DNA of 64,000 bases. It comes from Anthracocystis setariae. Lineage: Eukaryota; Basidiomycota; Ustilaginomycetes; Ustilaginales; Ustilaginaceae. Of the stretch, positions 1 through 10,660 are shown in pieces. The DNA lies in NCBI GenBank assembly GCA_928724745.1, contig CAKMXJ010000011.1:186001-250000 (forward strand). Direction: 5' to 3'. The notes beneath the pieces are model-generated. The model saw only the letters and a program-made list of their open reading frames with translations. It did no database searches and was not told where the DNA came from. A program made the position numbers and the translations under genes. Within the stretch, counting starts at the first letter, position 1. Every line of letters starts with the position of its first letter.

Positions 1-1
1 T

Positions 2-3000
2 GCCGTGTCCAACTCGGCTGCTACTTTGTTCAATTCCTATACTCACCAGGGTGACGACGATCTGCAACACGATGGAGCTTTCAACAAAGGAAACCACTCA
101 GGAGATGGCGACGGCTCCTACAATTCCTTGACCAACCCTGGTAGCAACGACAACCAGTATGATGGTTCCAACAATACTGGTTCCTACACGGGCAACTTCG
201 ACGGCTCGGGCAACACGAACAACGACAATGCAGGCAGCGTCGACGACTTTGACGGCTTCGACAATGTAGGCAACCACACGGGCAACCATGCTGGTTCCAA
301 CAACACCAAGACTGACAACGATAACCAAGATGGCTCGTACAATCTTGGCAACTACGACGGAAATTACGTCGGTTCGTACGACAACGGTGCAAATTCCGGT
401 GGGGGAGATGGGTCGAACAACACTGGCAACTACCTGGGAAACTTTGCCGGCGTCCACGACAACGGAGACAGCGATGGCTACAGCGATGGCTACAAGAATA
501 GCGGAAACGGTACCGGTAACTTTGCAGGCTCCTACGACAACGGTACCAGATCAGGCTTTCAAGATGGCTCCTACAACAAGGCCAACAACAGTGGTAACTA
601 TGATGGGTTCTCCGATGTTGGTGATGACAGCGGTTTCCTAGACGGAGATGGCAATAACGGAACCACGTTGGGCAACGAAGCCGGGTCGTACGATCACGGC
701 CAGAACTCTGGCACCGAAGACGGAAACCAAAACGTTGGTAACTTCACCGGAAATTACGCCGGCTTCCTTGACACTGGTGACAGCTCAGGTAACTATGACG
801 GCGACCAGAACATCGGCCACAACGACAGCAATTACGTTGGCATTTTCGACAACGGTGTCAGCTCTGGTTCTAATGATGGAGTATCGAACATCGGCAACAA
901 TACCGCCAATTACGCTGGTTCGTACGACAATGGAACCAACTCCGGTCAATACGACGGCCAATATAACAACGGTGACAACACAAGCAATGATGCTGGCACC
1001 AACGATATAGGTGACATTTCCGGTCTGCACGACGGCGTCAACAATACTGGCAATGGGTCTGCAAACTTTGCTGGCTTCGGTGACCTAGGTCACGATTCCG
1101 GTGACTACGATGGTCAGTACAATGTTGGCAACAACATCAGCAACTATGCTGGTTCCTATGATATCGGCAACTTTACTGGTAACAACGATGGCTACAACAA
1201 TTCAGGCAACGATGTTGGCAACTATGTTGGCTACAGTGACTATGGAAACGGTGCCGGTGACACCAACGGCGAAGGCAATGTTGGCAACAACACCGGCAAC
1301 TTTGCCGGTTCGTTTGACAGTGGCGATCGCAGTGGTACCAACGACGGTGATTCGAACAAAGGTTCTGACACTGGAAACTATGCGGGTTCCTACGACAACG
1401 GAACGTACTCCGGTGAAACCGATGGCGAACACAACGTCGGTGACCACACGGGCGACGGGTCTGGCTCGTTTGATGTCGGTTTCGATTCCGGTACCGACGA
1501 TGGTTCGGAGAATACGGGCAATTACACCGGAAACGATGCTGGATCACACGACGTAGGATTTGGTTCTGCCCAAGGTGACGGTCGCAAAAATATCGGCAAC
1601 GACACCGGCAATCATGCTGGTTCGTACGACTTTGGCGCAGGCTCCGGTAACTACGATGGCTACGGCGATCAGGGTAACGACTCCGGAAACTACGCTGGCT
1701 CGTACGACAACGGAACGCAATCTGGACTTCTGGATGGCGAGAACAATGTTGGTAACAAGACGGGCAATAACGATGGTTCCTACGATGTCGGTGACTCGAG
1801 CGGTTTCTTCGATGGTACGGAAAATACGGGCAACGATGATGGAAACCGTGATGGATCGCACGACATTGGCAGCGCCACTGGAAACTACGATGGTTACAAC
1901 GACTTTGGTAATTACTCTGGCAACGACGACGGCTCGTTAGACTTTGGCAATTCCACTGGAGTCAGCGATGGAAACACTGATGTTGGCAGCCATAGTGGGA
2001 ACAGCGATGGAACGGATGATGTTGGCAACTACAGTGGCACGTATGACGGCAGTAGCAACCACGGAAATGATACGGGCAACCTGGACGGCACGTACGATAC
2101 TGGAGATTACAGTGGCAACAACGATGCCATGCACGACACTGGCAACCACTCTGGCGATCGCGACGGTACGGGCAACTTGGGCAACTACACCGGTTCAAAT
2201 GATGGCTCGAACAACTATGGAAACCACACTGGAAACTTTGATGGCTTCGGCAACTTTGGCAACAGCACCGGTGACGACAATGGAAACAGTAACGTCGGCA
2301 ACAAGGATGGCCAGTACGATGGAACGTTCGACACTGGCAGTGTGACCGGAGACCACAATGGCAACAGCAACACGGCTAGCCACTCTGGTGATCTGGATGG
2401 TTACATGAACACTGGAAACCAGACCGGTGACTACAACGGCGACAGCAACACTGCCGAGAATGATGGCAGTCACGATGGCAGCAGGAATGTCGGTGACGAT
2501 TCCGGTAGCCACAATGGAAACGACAACAGCGCCAAGGAATCGGGTAACGATGATGGTAGCCAGAACACCGGAACCGATGTAGGCAATCAGAATGGTAACA
2601 GCAATGCTGGCAAGTATTCCGGTGACCAGGATGGCAGCTACAACAACGGCACTGATGTTGGCAACCACAACGGCAACCACGACGCTGGCAAGTACTCCGG
2701 TATCGTTGATGGCAGCAGCAACAACGGTACGCAGGTCGGTAACAACAATGGTAACAACAATTCGGGCAAGTACGATGGCATCTACGATGGCTCGTACAAC
2801 GTCGGCGTCAAGACTGGCGACAACAATGGTGACAACAATGTCGGTCAGGATGATGCAGTCTTTGACGGAAGCAACAACGTTGGAAACTCGACGGGTAACC
2901 ATGATGGCGGCTCCAACCAGGGCAATTCCGATGGTAACAACGATGGATCTAGCAATGTTGGAAACAATATCGGAAACGATGATGGCGAATTCAACATTGG

Positions 3001-3079
3001 CAATGATGACGGCAACGATGATGGCTCCAATAACTTCGGCTCTGATATCGGTAACGATGTCGGGTCTGGTAACAACTGA
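2..3079 (+). CDS. Giant Gly/Asn/Asp 13-residue repeat protein (5' end outside window)
   Basis: The frame is open from the first base of the window and the earliest in-window start-like codon is GTG, so the true start lies upstream and this is the 3' part of a longer gene. The visible 1,025 residues are almost entirely a tandem repeat with a 13-residue unit, roughly [A/D]-G-x-x-[D/N]-x-G-x-x-x-G-x-x. Units commonly pair into a 26-residue super-unit (an AGSYDNG-type half followed by a DGxxNxG-type half). About 75-80 units are present. Composition is extreme: Gly, Asn, Asp, Ser, Thr and Tyr dominate, Lys/Arg are rare, and I see no Cys. The protein should be very acidic and polar. It ends GSDIGNDVGSGNN with no hydrophobic or GPI-type tail. 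A solenoid or beta-roll fold, calcium binding or an extracellular matrix/surface role are possible, but the family is not recognised. Whether it is secreted cannot be judged without the N-terminus. Confidence 0.75.
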   Translation, partial: AVSNSAATLFNSYTHQGDDDLQHDGAFNKGNHSGDGDGSYNSLTNPGSNDNQYDGSNNTGSYTGNFDGSGNTNNDNAGSVDDFDGFDNVGNHTGNHAGSNNTKTDNDNQDGSYNLGNYDGNYVGSYDNGANSGGGDGSNNTGNYLGNFAGVHDNGDSDGYSDGYKNSGNGTGNFAGSYDNGTRSGFQDGSYNKANNSGNYDGFSDVGDDSGFLDGDGNNGTTLGNEAGSYDHGQNSGTEDGNQNVGNFTGNYAGFLDTGDSSGNYDGDQNIGHNDSNYVGIFDNGVSSGSNDGVSNIGNNTANYAGSYDNGTNSGQYDGQYNNGDNTSNDAGTNDIGDISGLHDGVNNTGNGSANFAGFGDLGHDSGDYDGQYNVGNNISNYAGSYDIGNFTGNNDGYNNSGNDVGNYVGYSDYGNGAGDTNGEGNVGNNTGNFAGSFDSGDRSGTNDGDSNKGSDTGNYAGSYDNGTYSGETDGEHNVGDHTGDGSGSFDVGFDSGTDDGSENTGNYTGNDAGSHDVGFGSAQGDGRKNIGNDTGNHAGSYDFGAGSGNYDGYGDQGNDSGNYAGSYDNGTQSGLLDGENNVGNKTGNNDGSYDVGDSSGFFDGTENTGNDDGNRDGSHDIGSATGNYDGYNDFGNYSGNDDGSLDFGNSTGVSDGNTDVGSHSGNSDGTDDVGNYSGTYDGSSNHGNDTGNLDGTYDTGDYSGNNDAMHDTGNHSGDRDGTGNLGNYTGSNDGSNNYGNHTGNFDGFGNFGNSTGDDNGNSNVGNKDGQYDGTFDTGSVTGDHNGNSNTASHSGDLDGYMNTGNQTGDYNGDSNTAENDGSHDGSRNVGDDSGSHNGNDNSAKESGNDDGSQNTGTDVGNQNGNSNAGKYSGDQDGSYNNGTDVGNHNGNHDAGKYSGIVDGSSNNGTQVGNNNGNNNSGKYDGIYDGSYNVGVKTGDNNGDNNVGQDDAVFDGSNNVGNSTGNHDGGSNQGNSDGNNDGSSNVGNNIGNDDGEFNIGNDDGNDDGSNNFGSDIGNDVGSGNN

Positions 3080-3942
3080 TCCGATCTGATCATGTTGTAC
3101 AAGTATCCAGTACATGAAGGTTGGGGGGTTGCATTTGGGCCTCGGATGCACGGTGGCATCTTTGAAGGCCCACTTGGCAAAACATAGCGGCAGGTCCTCT
3201 CTGTTGAACCCCTCCTCGTACTCCTCTCGTAATCTTTTCGCTCTTTACTTCACTCTCAACACTCTTTTTCTTTCTTCTTGAAAGCTAGTTCGGTCGATCG
3301 ACGCATAGCTTCTTGCCACTGTCATTACATTTCTACGGTTTACACAAGTCTCGCGGTGAATAGAGAGACCTGAACCGGCATGTGTGACCGGCTCATCCGG
3401 TCAATAATTCTCTACATAACCGACCGTGACAGTTTGTTGCAATACATTCGTTTCAGCGCTTCAAGTGTGATAAGTCTTCGCCAGACTATGTTTGTGGTAA
3501 CGTTTCAAAGGCTAGGCTTGTGTTGGGATTGAGTATCCGCAAGAATTGGGGAGGGGGGTTTAGTGCTAGAGCTGTGTTGAGAATTGCACGAATCGTATCA
3601 TATGCTTTATGGCCGGGGTTGTTTTTCAATTTTCCACGCACGTCCCAGCAACGGGATAAGGCTACTTCCTCACCATCAACATGATCCTTTCTCAGAACAG
3701 ACAGGGCAAGCACAATCAATCTCACCCGCACAGCAAACAGAGGGTGAAGGGGGGGGGGGATTCATTCTTTCATTCCAATCCAAGTAGCCGAAACACATGA
3801 TGGTTCCTCCTCGATCAAAGGGGGGAGTCTCCAATCGTCAGGTCGAGGTTCTTTTTTTCTTCCTTTTTTATGGGGGGCATCGTGTTGAACATTTGCTGGA
3901 GCAACATGATGAGAGATTCAAACTCGTTCGACCGAGGCGAAG
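3080..3942. other. Intergenic region, no gene seen
   Basis: This lies between the repeat protein and the 3' end of the small secreted-protein gene, so the two genes converge. It holds pyrimidine-rich stretches, a poly-G run near 3750 and poly-T runs near 3850-3870. Only short, unconvincing reading frames occur. It probably contains the 3' untranslated regions of both genes. Confidence 0.5.
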
Positions 3943-4590
3943 CTAGCAGTGAGGGGAAGGCCAGAAGCAGCCCAATTTGGAAACGGGGATTTCTGTAGCC
4001 TTGGCGTTGTATTTTCCATCACTGACGGCGGTGGGCATGGTGGAGCCAAGAGAGAACCCATCGTAAAGATTTACGGGGGTAGGCTGAGCGAAGCCAAGAG
4101 AGGCTTCACCGTCGGCACGGAGAAAAGGTCCATCCTGACGGCGGAAAGGTCCATCGTAAAGGCCTAGGGGGGTAGGCTCGTAAAGGCCTACGGGGGTAGG
4201 CTGAGCAGAGCCAAGAGAGGCTTCACCGTCGGCACGGAGAAAAGGTCCATCCTGACGGCGGAAAGGTCCATCGTAAAGGCTGACAGGGGTAGGCTGAGCG
4301 GAGCCAAGAGAAACAGCATCAGCTACAGGGGTGGGCAGGATGGAGGCAGGATCGAACCGGGCCTCACCAAGGCCAAGAGAGGCTCCGCTCGGGGGGAATG
4401 CGGACAGAATCCTTGGGGTTTCGATGGCCTTTGCCATGGGTTCGTAAAGCAGAGATGCGGGGTCGTCACCGAGTGCGGCTTTGGCGTTGTAGGGGATTAC
4501 TACGGGCGTGCCGGACTGCTTGGAGACATAAACTGGAGTGGCCGAGACGGCAGAGATCGCAGCAACGGTGGCGAGGATGGTGAACTTCAT
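3943..4590 (-). CDS. Small secreted repeat protein with Kex2-type sites
   Basis: This is a 215-residue protein with an N-terminal signal peptide (MKFTILATVAAISAVSA, likely cut before TPVYVS). The mature part carries two copies of a repeat containing SLGSAQPTPV, then LYDGPFRR, then QDGPFLRADGEA; in DNA the duplication has a period of 117 bp (39 codons) and is nearly identical. Each copy has a dibasic RR that could be cut by the Golgi protease Kex2, releasing peptides that begin QDGPFLR. Only two cysteines remain in the mature protein, both in the C-terminal octapeptide CFWPSPHC, which could form a small disulfide loop. The layout fits Kex2-processed repeat precursors found in many fungi, or a small secreted effector. 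No known family is recognised. Pheromone-like or surface functions are speculation. Confidence 0.72.
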   Translation of the reverse strand: MKFTILATVAAISAVSATPVYVSKQSGTPVVIPYNAKAALGDDPASLLYEPMAKAIETPRILSAFPPSGASLGLGEARFDPASILPTPVADAVSLGSAQPTPVSLYDGPFRRQDGPFLRADGEASLGSAQPTPVGLYEPTPLGLYDGPFRRQDGPFLRADGEASLGFAQPTPVNLYDGFSLGSTMPTAVSDGKYNAKATEIPVSKLGCFWPSPHC

Positions 4591-4638
4591 CTTGAGCAGA
4601 GGGTTTCTTTGGGGATGGTAGCTTGGCGGTATTGATAT

Positions 4639-4690
4639 TGTGTATTGATAGTGTGTATTGATAGTGTGTATTGATAGTGTGTATTGATAG
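4639..4690. repeat. 13-bp tandem repeat, 4 copies
   Basis: Four perfect copies of TGTGTATTGATAG lie head to tail about 50 bp upstream of the start of the secreted repeat protein, within its likely promoter or 5' leader. A role in its expression is possible but not shown by the sequence. Confidence 0.8.
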
Positions 4691-5673
4691 TGTGTGAAGT
4701 TTGAGGGGTAAGGTATCGACTGAACTTGGGGGGTTTAAGTATCTGTCAAGATCCGGGACAAGCTAGCATGGTTCATAGTGCTCGAGCTAGCATGTCGAAG
4801 CAGCACGATGTAGCTTGCTAGGTGGAATGGGAGCTGCTCCAAGTTCAAGAGGGAGCCTCGTTGGGGGGTATCTACCATTCTATGGCGGCATATCACTCTA
4901 CGATTCAGACTCATAGTGTCGGCGTAAGCGCCGAACAGCACTGCCTAGGAGTCTCCGGTCATACCGCACCTGTGGGTCTTGTATTCCCAGTGACATGGAA
5001 CACGTCAAAGTGTGCCGAAGATGGAGAAGCTGTTCCTGATCACGATTCCTTCCTTCCGTGCCTTGCATACCGATCCGAGCTGATCGCGTAAGTAGCCGCA
5101 ATCTAATCTAATGGGCATGTCAAATCCAGCCTGCTGATGGCGATGTCAAATTAACTTGAACCATTTCACACACCGCAACTGCCATCTCGTTTCACATTCA
5201 GATATGCAACCTTTGCACCCCACCACCCACCACCCACCACTCAACCGCCAAACCAAATATATGTGAGACACACCCCAACCCTCAACCCCTCATGCCGAAA
5301 TCCGAGTCGACAGGAACAAACTTCGTGGATCCGAACCCCAAAAGCTGTGCTCTCCCTGCCGTTGGGATCATTTGATGACGCCCCGCACACCGCCTCACGC
5401 CTGGCTGACGGCATTCCAAAATCTGACACCAATTACAGAAATGCCAGCCAACTCCAGCCGAATTCACCGCCCCTTTCGTCCCGACCAAGACCGAACGCCT
5501 CCAGGAGCTTGGATCTAATCACACAAGCTGGAACAACAAAGTCGGTTTTAGAAGATACAATGCATTGGATACGATTGACAAAGACTTCTTTCATGACCAT
5601 TACCTCAAAAGCTGGTTGGACGTCGCAGACGTCGCAGATAGTTGCGATGATGAAATACATGTTCTGACGACAA
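4691..5673. other. Intergenic region, no gene seen
   Basis: The stretch between the secreted-protein promoter and the nit2 stop codon has only short reading frames without recognisable domains. A short CACCCACCACCCACCACC-type microsatellite lies near 5220-5240. It should hold the promoter of the secreted protein and the 3' untranslated region of nit2. Confidence 0.45.
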
Positions 5674-8600
5674 CTACTTCCTCTGACGTTTCATCTCGAT
5701 CTTCGTCGACGAAAGGCCAGTGCTGCCAGGCGAAGACACGGGTGGAGTTGGTGCAGGAGCGATCGGTACGTTGCCTGTTCGAATTCCAGCCACCGATCCG
5801 GCGGTATTGGTTCTTGCCCGAGCAGCAGCGACTGAAGACGAACCACCGACGCCGTTCTTGCCTGGGAGCCCGCCAGGTCCATCGTTCGGGGCAATGTGAG
5901 CTTGAACGCCTCCACTGCCACCAACCGAGTTACGACCCCGTGCATCAGAACGCTGGGAGCCACTTGCGCGGTTCCGCTTCTTAATCACATCTGTTTTGAG
6001 CGACAACGGGCGCACTACACCGTGAAGTTTCAGGAACAGACCGCATGCGTTGCAGAGCGGCTGTCCTTCGGGATCACGCCGCCACAATGGAGTCTTAGTC
6101 GTATGACAGTTGGAACACACGGTGGGCGGATCGGCCGTAGCCATCGAGCTCGCGGACGGCAAGTCCTTGAGATTGACGCCAGAGCCGGAAGGACCTGCAC
6201 CTGGACCAGAAGCGGGTCGGGTGACCCCATTTTGTCCGCTAGGCAATGTACCTGCACTCGACATGGGCCCTGCCTTTTTACCTCTGGATGTCTCGCTGAG
6301 CGCCGCAGCCTTCTGAATGGCCTGCATGCTTGGCGAGGCGTTGGATCGCGAAGAAGCGGCAGCGCTGTTCTCTGGCGCAATTGGCTGCTCCCGACGGAAG
6401 CTTGCCGTCAGAGGTGATGGGTGGTACTGAGGTTGTTGTCCATTGGGGGAGGTTGCGTTCGAGGGTCCACTGCTTGTCGGGCTGTATGTCCAGTTCGAAG
6501 AAGCTTCGTCGCCGGAATTGGCAAGGTTGCTCAAGGAGCCGGCCATCGCATCCATGGCGCCGCCCCCAAATACCTGGTTCGGGTTGATATGCGTAAATGA
6601 GGGCTGCGGGCCACCCATGCCGACATCAGAGTTGTAAAACATGTTCATGATTGCCTCGAGGTCTGAAGAGCTTTGGCCCCCCGGTTGCATGCCGGCATTC
6701 AAGACGTTGCCGGTTGCCCCCACCTGGGCAACGGGTGAGGCTCCAGATCCACTACCTAATGCAGTCTGTGGTGTCGCGGCTTGAGATGCGAGCGACTCGA
6801 GCAAGTTGTCGAAGTCTGTCGTCACCTCGTTGCCACGACTCAGCGAGCCGATGGGTCCATGCTGTTGGTCGAGTCCAGCTGGTTGCGGTACAGCGAAGTC
6901 AAACGAAGTGGTAGGCAAGTTGGACAGGAACGAAGTGTGAGTGCCACGGGCACCGAGTGATGCAATGTTGCGCGACAAGCCTGCAGCAATGCGCTGGTCT
7001 GTGGTGATCGGCATTTGCAACTGGGGTCTAGCCGGCGATAACTCGTCTCGGAAAGGACGTTTGCGGTTGTTCATCGCCTCAGCTGCCAGTTGATCTCGGC
7101 GTGGGCCCCTTGACATGCTCCTTTCCCTCACCTTGTGGTCGAAACTGGTCTTGCGAACCAGTCGAGGCAGGAAGCCGTACTCGGGATGCTGGTTGGCGGC
7201 GATTCCGATAAAGTCGCCGATACCTGGAATACTGTCGAGTGTCGAGAAAGGAGCGCCGAAGCTATTTGCAGCACCGATCGAGGCCATATCGAGACTCGCT
7301 TTCTTATCTTCGGCCGCTTTCGAAGAGGCAGCTTGAGCCACCGTCCAGTCGTCGAGATCGGCACCAAACAGGTCTGTATGGGCAGCCTGACGAAAAGCTG
7401 TCTGAATCTGAGCCTTACGAACAGCGCTAGCGGAGCGTTGCGAATTGCCAGCTGCCCTGGATCCGACATCGAAGCTGGCACCATCCAGAGGACCGGCAGT
7501 GCCTGACATTTGAAGCCCAGAAGGTTGACCGGACCTAAGCAAGTCGGCGAGATCGTCCGTATCGAGAGCGCTGTCGAATGCACCAAAGGAGTTGGTACCA
7601 TCGAATGCGGTTAAATCGGCAAAACTGAAGGTGCCTCCAGCGTGGGGCGCGGATCGACTGAACATGTTGGAGCCGTCCATGTTGCCTTCGTCATCGATTG
7701 TGTCAAGACGCATAGGGGCACGAGATCGAGAGCGACTGGCGGTGCGCCAATCGACGTCCATAGCACTGACGGAGCGCGAGCGCGAACGACTTTTGCTCTT
7801 CATCCTCCAATCGACAATGTCGACTGCGCCTGCAGGAGTTGCTGTGCTCTCAGGCGTCCTAGGGCTGCGCCCGCGACGTCCGCGCTCCTCCTCTTCTTGC
7901 TGAATGACTTCAGCAAATCGTGCCTTGCCTTTGGCAGCACGCGGAAGCGGTTCTGCAGGCTCGAGTCCTCCAGGCTGGATGGAGGTAAAGCCACCCCCGA
8001 AGGCAGCTGTGTCTCCAGGAAAAGAACCGCTGCTTCTGCGAGAACCCCCTGCAGACTTGGCGGAGAGCGATGGTGAATGGTGTGCGCTGGTCGTGTGGCT
8101 CCTGCTTTCGACCGATTGCGATTGCAGAGCTTGCTTGGCTTCTAACGCTTCCTGTTCCTTCTTTTTGCGTAGTGTCATGGCCATCATCCTCCACGTAAGA
8201 TTCTCCATGCGAGCGCCGTTGGGGAGCTGAGTTCGCTGCTTTGCATACATCTTCCATACCTGAGTAGCGAGGGGATCCTTCTTAGCCATCTCATCGGGAT
8301 CCAGCTCTCCGTCATCCGCTCCATCCTCGGCACCTGCAGAGCCTCGACGGCTCATGGCGAGTTGGGTAGCATCGATGCCAAAGTCATCAGGCACACCAGT
8401 ACTTTGACGGGAGCGGGTATCTGCTGTGGATTGTCGGCTAAGTCGGCCAGTTGAATGTGCTGAGGGAGTCACGTTCTGAGCTGCTCCTTGATGAGCGGCG
8501 GATGCTGTTACTCCGGGGCCGGCAAAGAAACCTGCGTAATCGGCGGTCATAGCTTCAGGTGACAAAAGAGTCTCCGATGAGCCTCGATAGTTGCTGAACT

Positions 8601-9813
8601 GCGAAGATTGCGGCTGGGATATTTGCAGCACTTGCGGTGGTGGTGGTGGTGGTGGTTGTTGTTGTTGTTGTTGTTGTTGTTGTTGCTGCTGTGGTCGTCC
8701 TGGTTGTCCCGATTGTTGCTGTTGCTGGAGTTGCTGTTGAAATTGTTGCATCTGTGGATGAAAAGATGGCTGGAAGCCCGACGGAGGCATCATGGGAGAT
8801 TGCTGGGGCACGTATGAGTTCTGTGGCGTAGCCGCGTAGGCAAGACCGGCTTGATTGACCCATGATCCTGGTGTAGCTGCGCTGCCAACGTTAGCCATGA
8901 CTGAAGGCTCAAAGCCGTTGACAGAGCCGGGATGAGGGTTGAGCGAAGAGCTGTAGCCTGCCCCTGGCTGATTTGGGTCCGAGGGCTGCCTTGGAGGGTG
9001 ACCGGATGTCATTCCAATTGGATGGGACGCACCGCCTCGGGAGGGAGAAGAGGCTCGCGAAGGGCCTGCACTGGGAGCAGCAGAGTGCGGATTAGTGCCA
9101 TAACCGCTTGTCGTGCGGCTGTGGCTGCGAGAGATGTGCGAGCCAAAGGGCTGCATTTGGGCAGCCGCAGCTCCGAAGCTGCTTTGATGGGGAAAAGAGG
9201 GTCGTATTACCGATTCAGAGCCGGGGGCGCCGCCAAAGTTGAAGGGGGAGCTTGGGCCGGCAAAGGCAGGTGATGGTAATGCGGACCCGCTTGGGGTATG
9301 AGCATTGCTGTGATTGGACTGCTGCTCGTTCTCCATCTGCTGACGCGCCAGATGCTGTTGCATTGCCTGGGAGAGCAGCGACATCTGGGGCATGGAGGGT
9401 GCCTGCGACATGGTGGCAGTGTGGGAAATGCGGCTGTTGCCGGAGCCGATACCGGAGGTTATATGCTGGCTGTCAGTCCAAGGTGGTGTGGGCGCCTTTT
9501 TCTCACTGGAGTCGTAGTAGGATAGAGGCGCGCGTCTGGACGTGTCGGCGAAGACGGAGTGCGGCTGCGTGGCTTTGGTGATTTCGGGTAGATGCGATGG
9601 AGGAACGCGATCGAGACTGCGATCTTGTGACAGAATGCGTGCGGCGGAATGGCCGTCCATGCGCCGACGGTGGTCAAGCTGATTGTCTTTTGTCAGAGCC
9701 GTGAAGATGTTGCTAATGATCAGATGCTTTGCTGAATGCGAGTCTTCTGAGAGTGGAATTGCAGTGCCGGATTGGGGAGGAGTGGCAGGTAAAGCGGCAG
9801 CGATCGGAGGCAT
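5674..9813 (-). CDS. nit2: GATA zinc-finger nitrogen regulator, Nit2/AreA type
   Basis: This is a transcription factor expected to activate genes for use of poor nitrogen sources by binding GATA sites. The start chosen is the first ATG (MPPIAAALP), giving 1,379 residues; the frame extends upstream only through a TTG codon to a stop. Near the C-terminus (about residues 1230-1282) is one GATA finger, C-x2-C-x17-C-x2-C, containing [15 protein letters not shown] and [19 protein letters not shown], followed by a basic tail KKRNR. In the middle, the segment [25 protein letters not shown] matches the conserved AreA region (DUF1752). The N-terminal half is low complexity, with Gln and Pro runs coded around 8640-8760. 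Length and layout fit AreA/Nit2 rather than short GATA proteins such as white-collar or SreA types, which have other domains or two fingers. Two Tc1-like remnants lie upstream, the nearer one about 850 bp from the ATG. Confidence 0.9.
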   Translation of the reverse strand: MPPIAAALPATPPQSGTAIPLSEDSHSAKHLIISNIFTALTKDNQLDHRRRMDGHSAARILSQDRSLDRVPPSHLPEITKATQPHSVFADTSRRAPLSYYDSSEKKAPTPPWTDSQHITSGIGSGNSRISHTATMSQAPSMPQMSLLSQAMQQHLARQQMENEQQSNHSNAHTPSGSALPSPAFAGPSSPFNFGGAPGSESVIRPSFPHQSSFGAAAAQMQPFGSHISRSHSRTTSGYGTNPHSAAPSAGPSRASSPSRGGASHPIGMTSGHPPRQPSDPNQPGAGYSSSLNPHPGSVNGFEPSVMANVGSAATPGSWVNQAGLAYAATPQNSYVPQQSPMMPPSGFQPSFHPQMQQFQQQLQQQQQSGQPGRPQQQQQQQQQQQQPPPPPPPQVLQISQPQSSQFSNYRGSSETLLSPEAMTADYAGFFAGPGVTASAAHQGAAQNVTPSAHSTGRLSRQSTADTRSRQSTGVPDDFGIDATQLAMSRRGSAGAEDGADDGELDPDEMAKKDPLATQVWKMYAKQRTQLPNGARMENLTWRMMAMTLRKKKEQEALEAKQALQSQSVESRSHTTSAHHSPSLSAKSAGGSRRSSGSFPGDTAAFGGGFTSIQPGGLEPAEPLPRAAKGKARFAEVIQQEEEERGRRGRSPRTPESTATPAGAVDIVDWRMKSKSRSRSRSVSAMDVDWRTASRSRSRAPMRLDTIDDEGNMDGSNMFSRSAPHAGGTFSFADLTAFDGTNSFGAFDSALDTDDLADLLRSGQPSGLQMSGTAGPLDGASFDVGSRAAGNSQRSASAVRKAQIQTAFRQAAHTDLFGADLDDWTVAQAASSKAAEDKKASLDMASIGAANSFGAPFSTLDSIPGIGDFIGIAANQHPEYGFLPRLVRKTSFDHKVRERSMSRGPRRDQLAAEAMNNRKRPFRDELSPARPQLQMPITTDQRIAAGLSRNIASLGARGTHTSFLSNLPTTSFDFAVPQPAGLDQQHGPIGSLSRGNEVTTDFDNLLESLASQAATPQTALGSGSGASPVAQVGATGNVLNAGMQPGGQSSSDLEAIMNMFYNSDVGMGGPQPSFTHINPNQVFGGGAMDAMAGSLSNLANSGDEASSNWTYSPTSSGPSNATSPNGQQPQYHPSPLTASFRREQPIAPENSAAASSRSNASPSMQAIQKAAALSETSRGKKAGPMSSAGTLPSGQNGVTRPASGPGAGPSGSGVNLKDLPSASSMATADPPTVCSNCHTTKTPLWRRDPEGQPLCNACGLFLKLHGVVRPLSLKTDVIKKRNRASGSQRSDARGRNSVGGSGGVQAHIAPNDGPGGLPGKNGVGGSSSVAAARARTNTAGSVAGIRTGNVPIAPAPTPPVSSPGSTGLSSTKIEMKRQRK

Positions 9814-10660
9814 CGTAAAGAAGCGAGTGAAGTCGTTTGGTATCCACGAGGCGAGCAAGAGGGTTCGAGTAGATCGAGTTGGCCGATGGTCAGTGGCGAC
9901 GACAGAACCGAAAGATGACGAAGGCAAGCACAATGCGTGATTAGTATGATGAGCCTAGGTGCGTTTGACGGTTTGTGGTGACGGGACTGTGGCAGAACAA
10001 TGCCGGAGGAAGTGGTGATGACAGGATGCAGGATGGACGGAGTGGGGGAAGAGCGCTAACTAGGTCTGAACAAGCTGTGCTTACCTTTGCGTTACGAAGA
10101 GCTGATCGATCGATAGTATAATAGGAGCAGGAATGCGAGGCAGCAGCAAGTGGCGAACAGGTGACGGCGGAACAGACGATACAAGTGGCTGAGCGTTGCG
10201 ACCGAGGCAGGAGGGATGTGGTGTGATAGTGGCGGAACAGCGGTGAAATCGAGTCAGATGAATCGCTGGGTGGGGAGAGATGAACAAAGACGGTGAAGCT
10301 GCGACAGCGTCAACTAGATGGGCCGGAGCCTGCCGGGCTGTTACTATAGCCAGTTGCTGTACCGGCGAAAAGGGTTGAAGCTGGGTGCGCGAACAGAGGG
10401 ATGGACCGTTCGGAAGCGGAGAACAACCGTCGTTGAAAAAGAAAGACTTGCAGGCAGAGGCAAGGCTGCCATTCTACTCAGAAAGGAGCGGGGGAGAGCA
10501 GCATACCAGCACTCACACTTACGGTGACGCTCAGGTGCACTTCGAAAAGTTGATTTGGTGCTTGACCAACAGTCACCCCGCCGCCAGCCAGAAGAAGCAG
10601 AAACGACAGCGACGCAATTTCGAGGCAAAATGCAAGGAAGATTAAAATCATATATTATTA
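9814..10660. promoter_or_regulatory. nit2 upstream region
   Basis: This is the sequence between the nit2 ATG and the first transposon copy. On the minus strand it shows a consensus-like donor (GGTAAGC near 10083) followed by a long AG-poor stretch up to the ATG, so a leader intron is possible. Individual regulatory sites are not assigned. Confidence 0.4.

Noticed and set aside
2..3079. CRISPR-like periodic repeat
   Set aside because: The period is 39 bp in DNA, the frame is continuously open and the repeats have no conserved-repeat/variable-spacer structure; it is a coding repeat in a eukaryotic genome.
2195..3151. 318-codon minus-strand open frame opposite the repeat protein, hydrophobic (Ile/Val-rich)
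   Set aside because: It is the antisense of the Gly/Asn/Asp repeats: GGC/AAC/GAT-type codons read backwards give Val/Ile-type codons and few stops. It has no independent start context or domain.
8555..8863. Thr- or Val/Leu-repeat frames around 8600-8830
   Set aside because: They are shadows of the Gln/Pro tract of nit2 in other frames and on the other strand.
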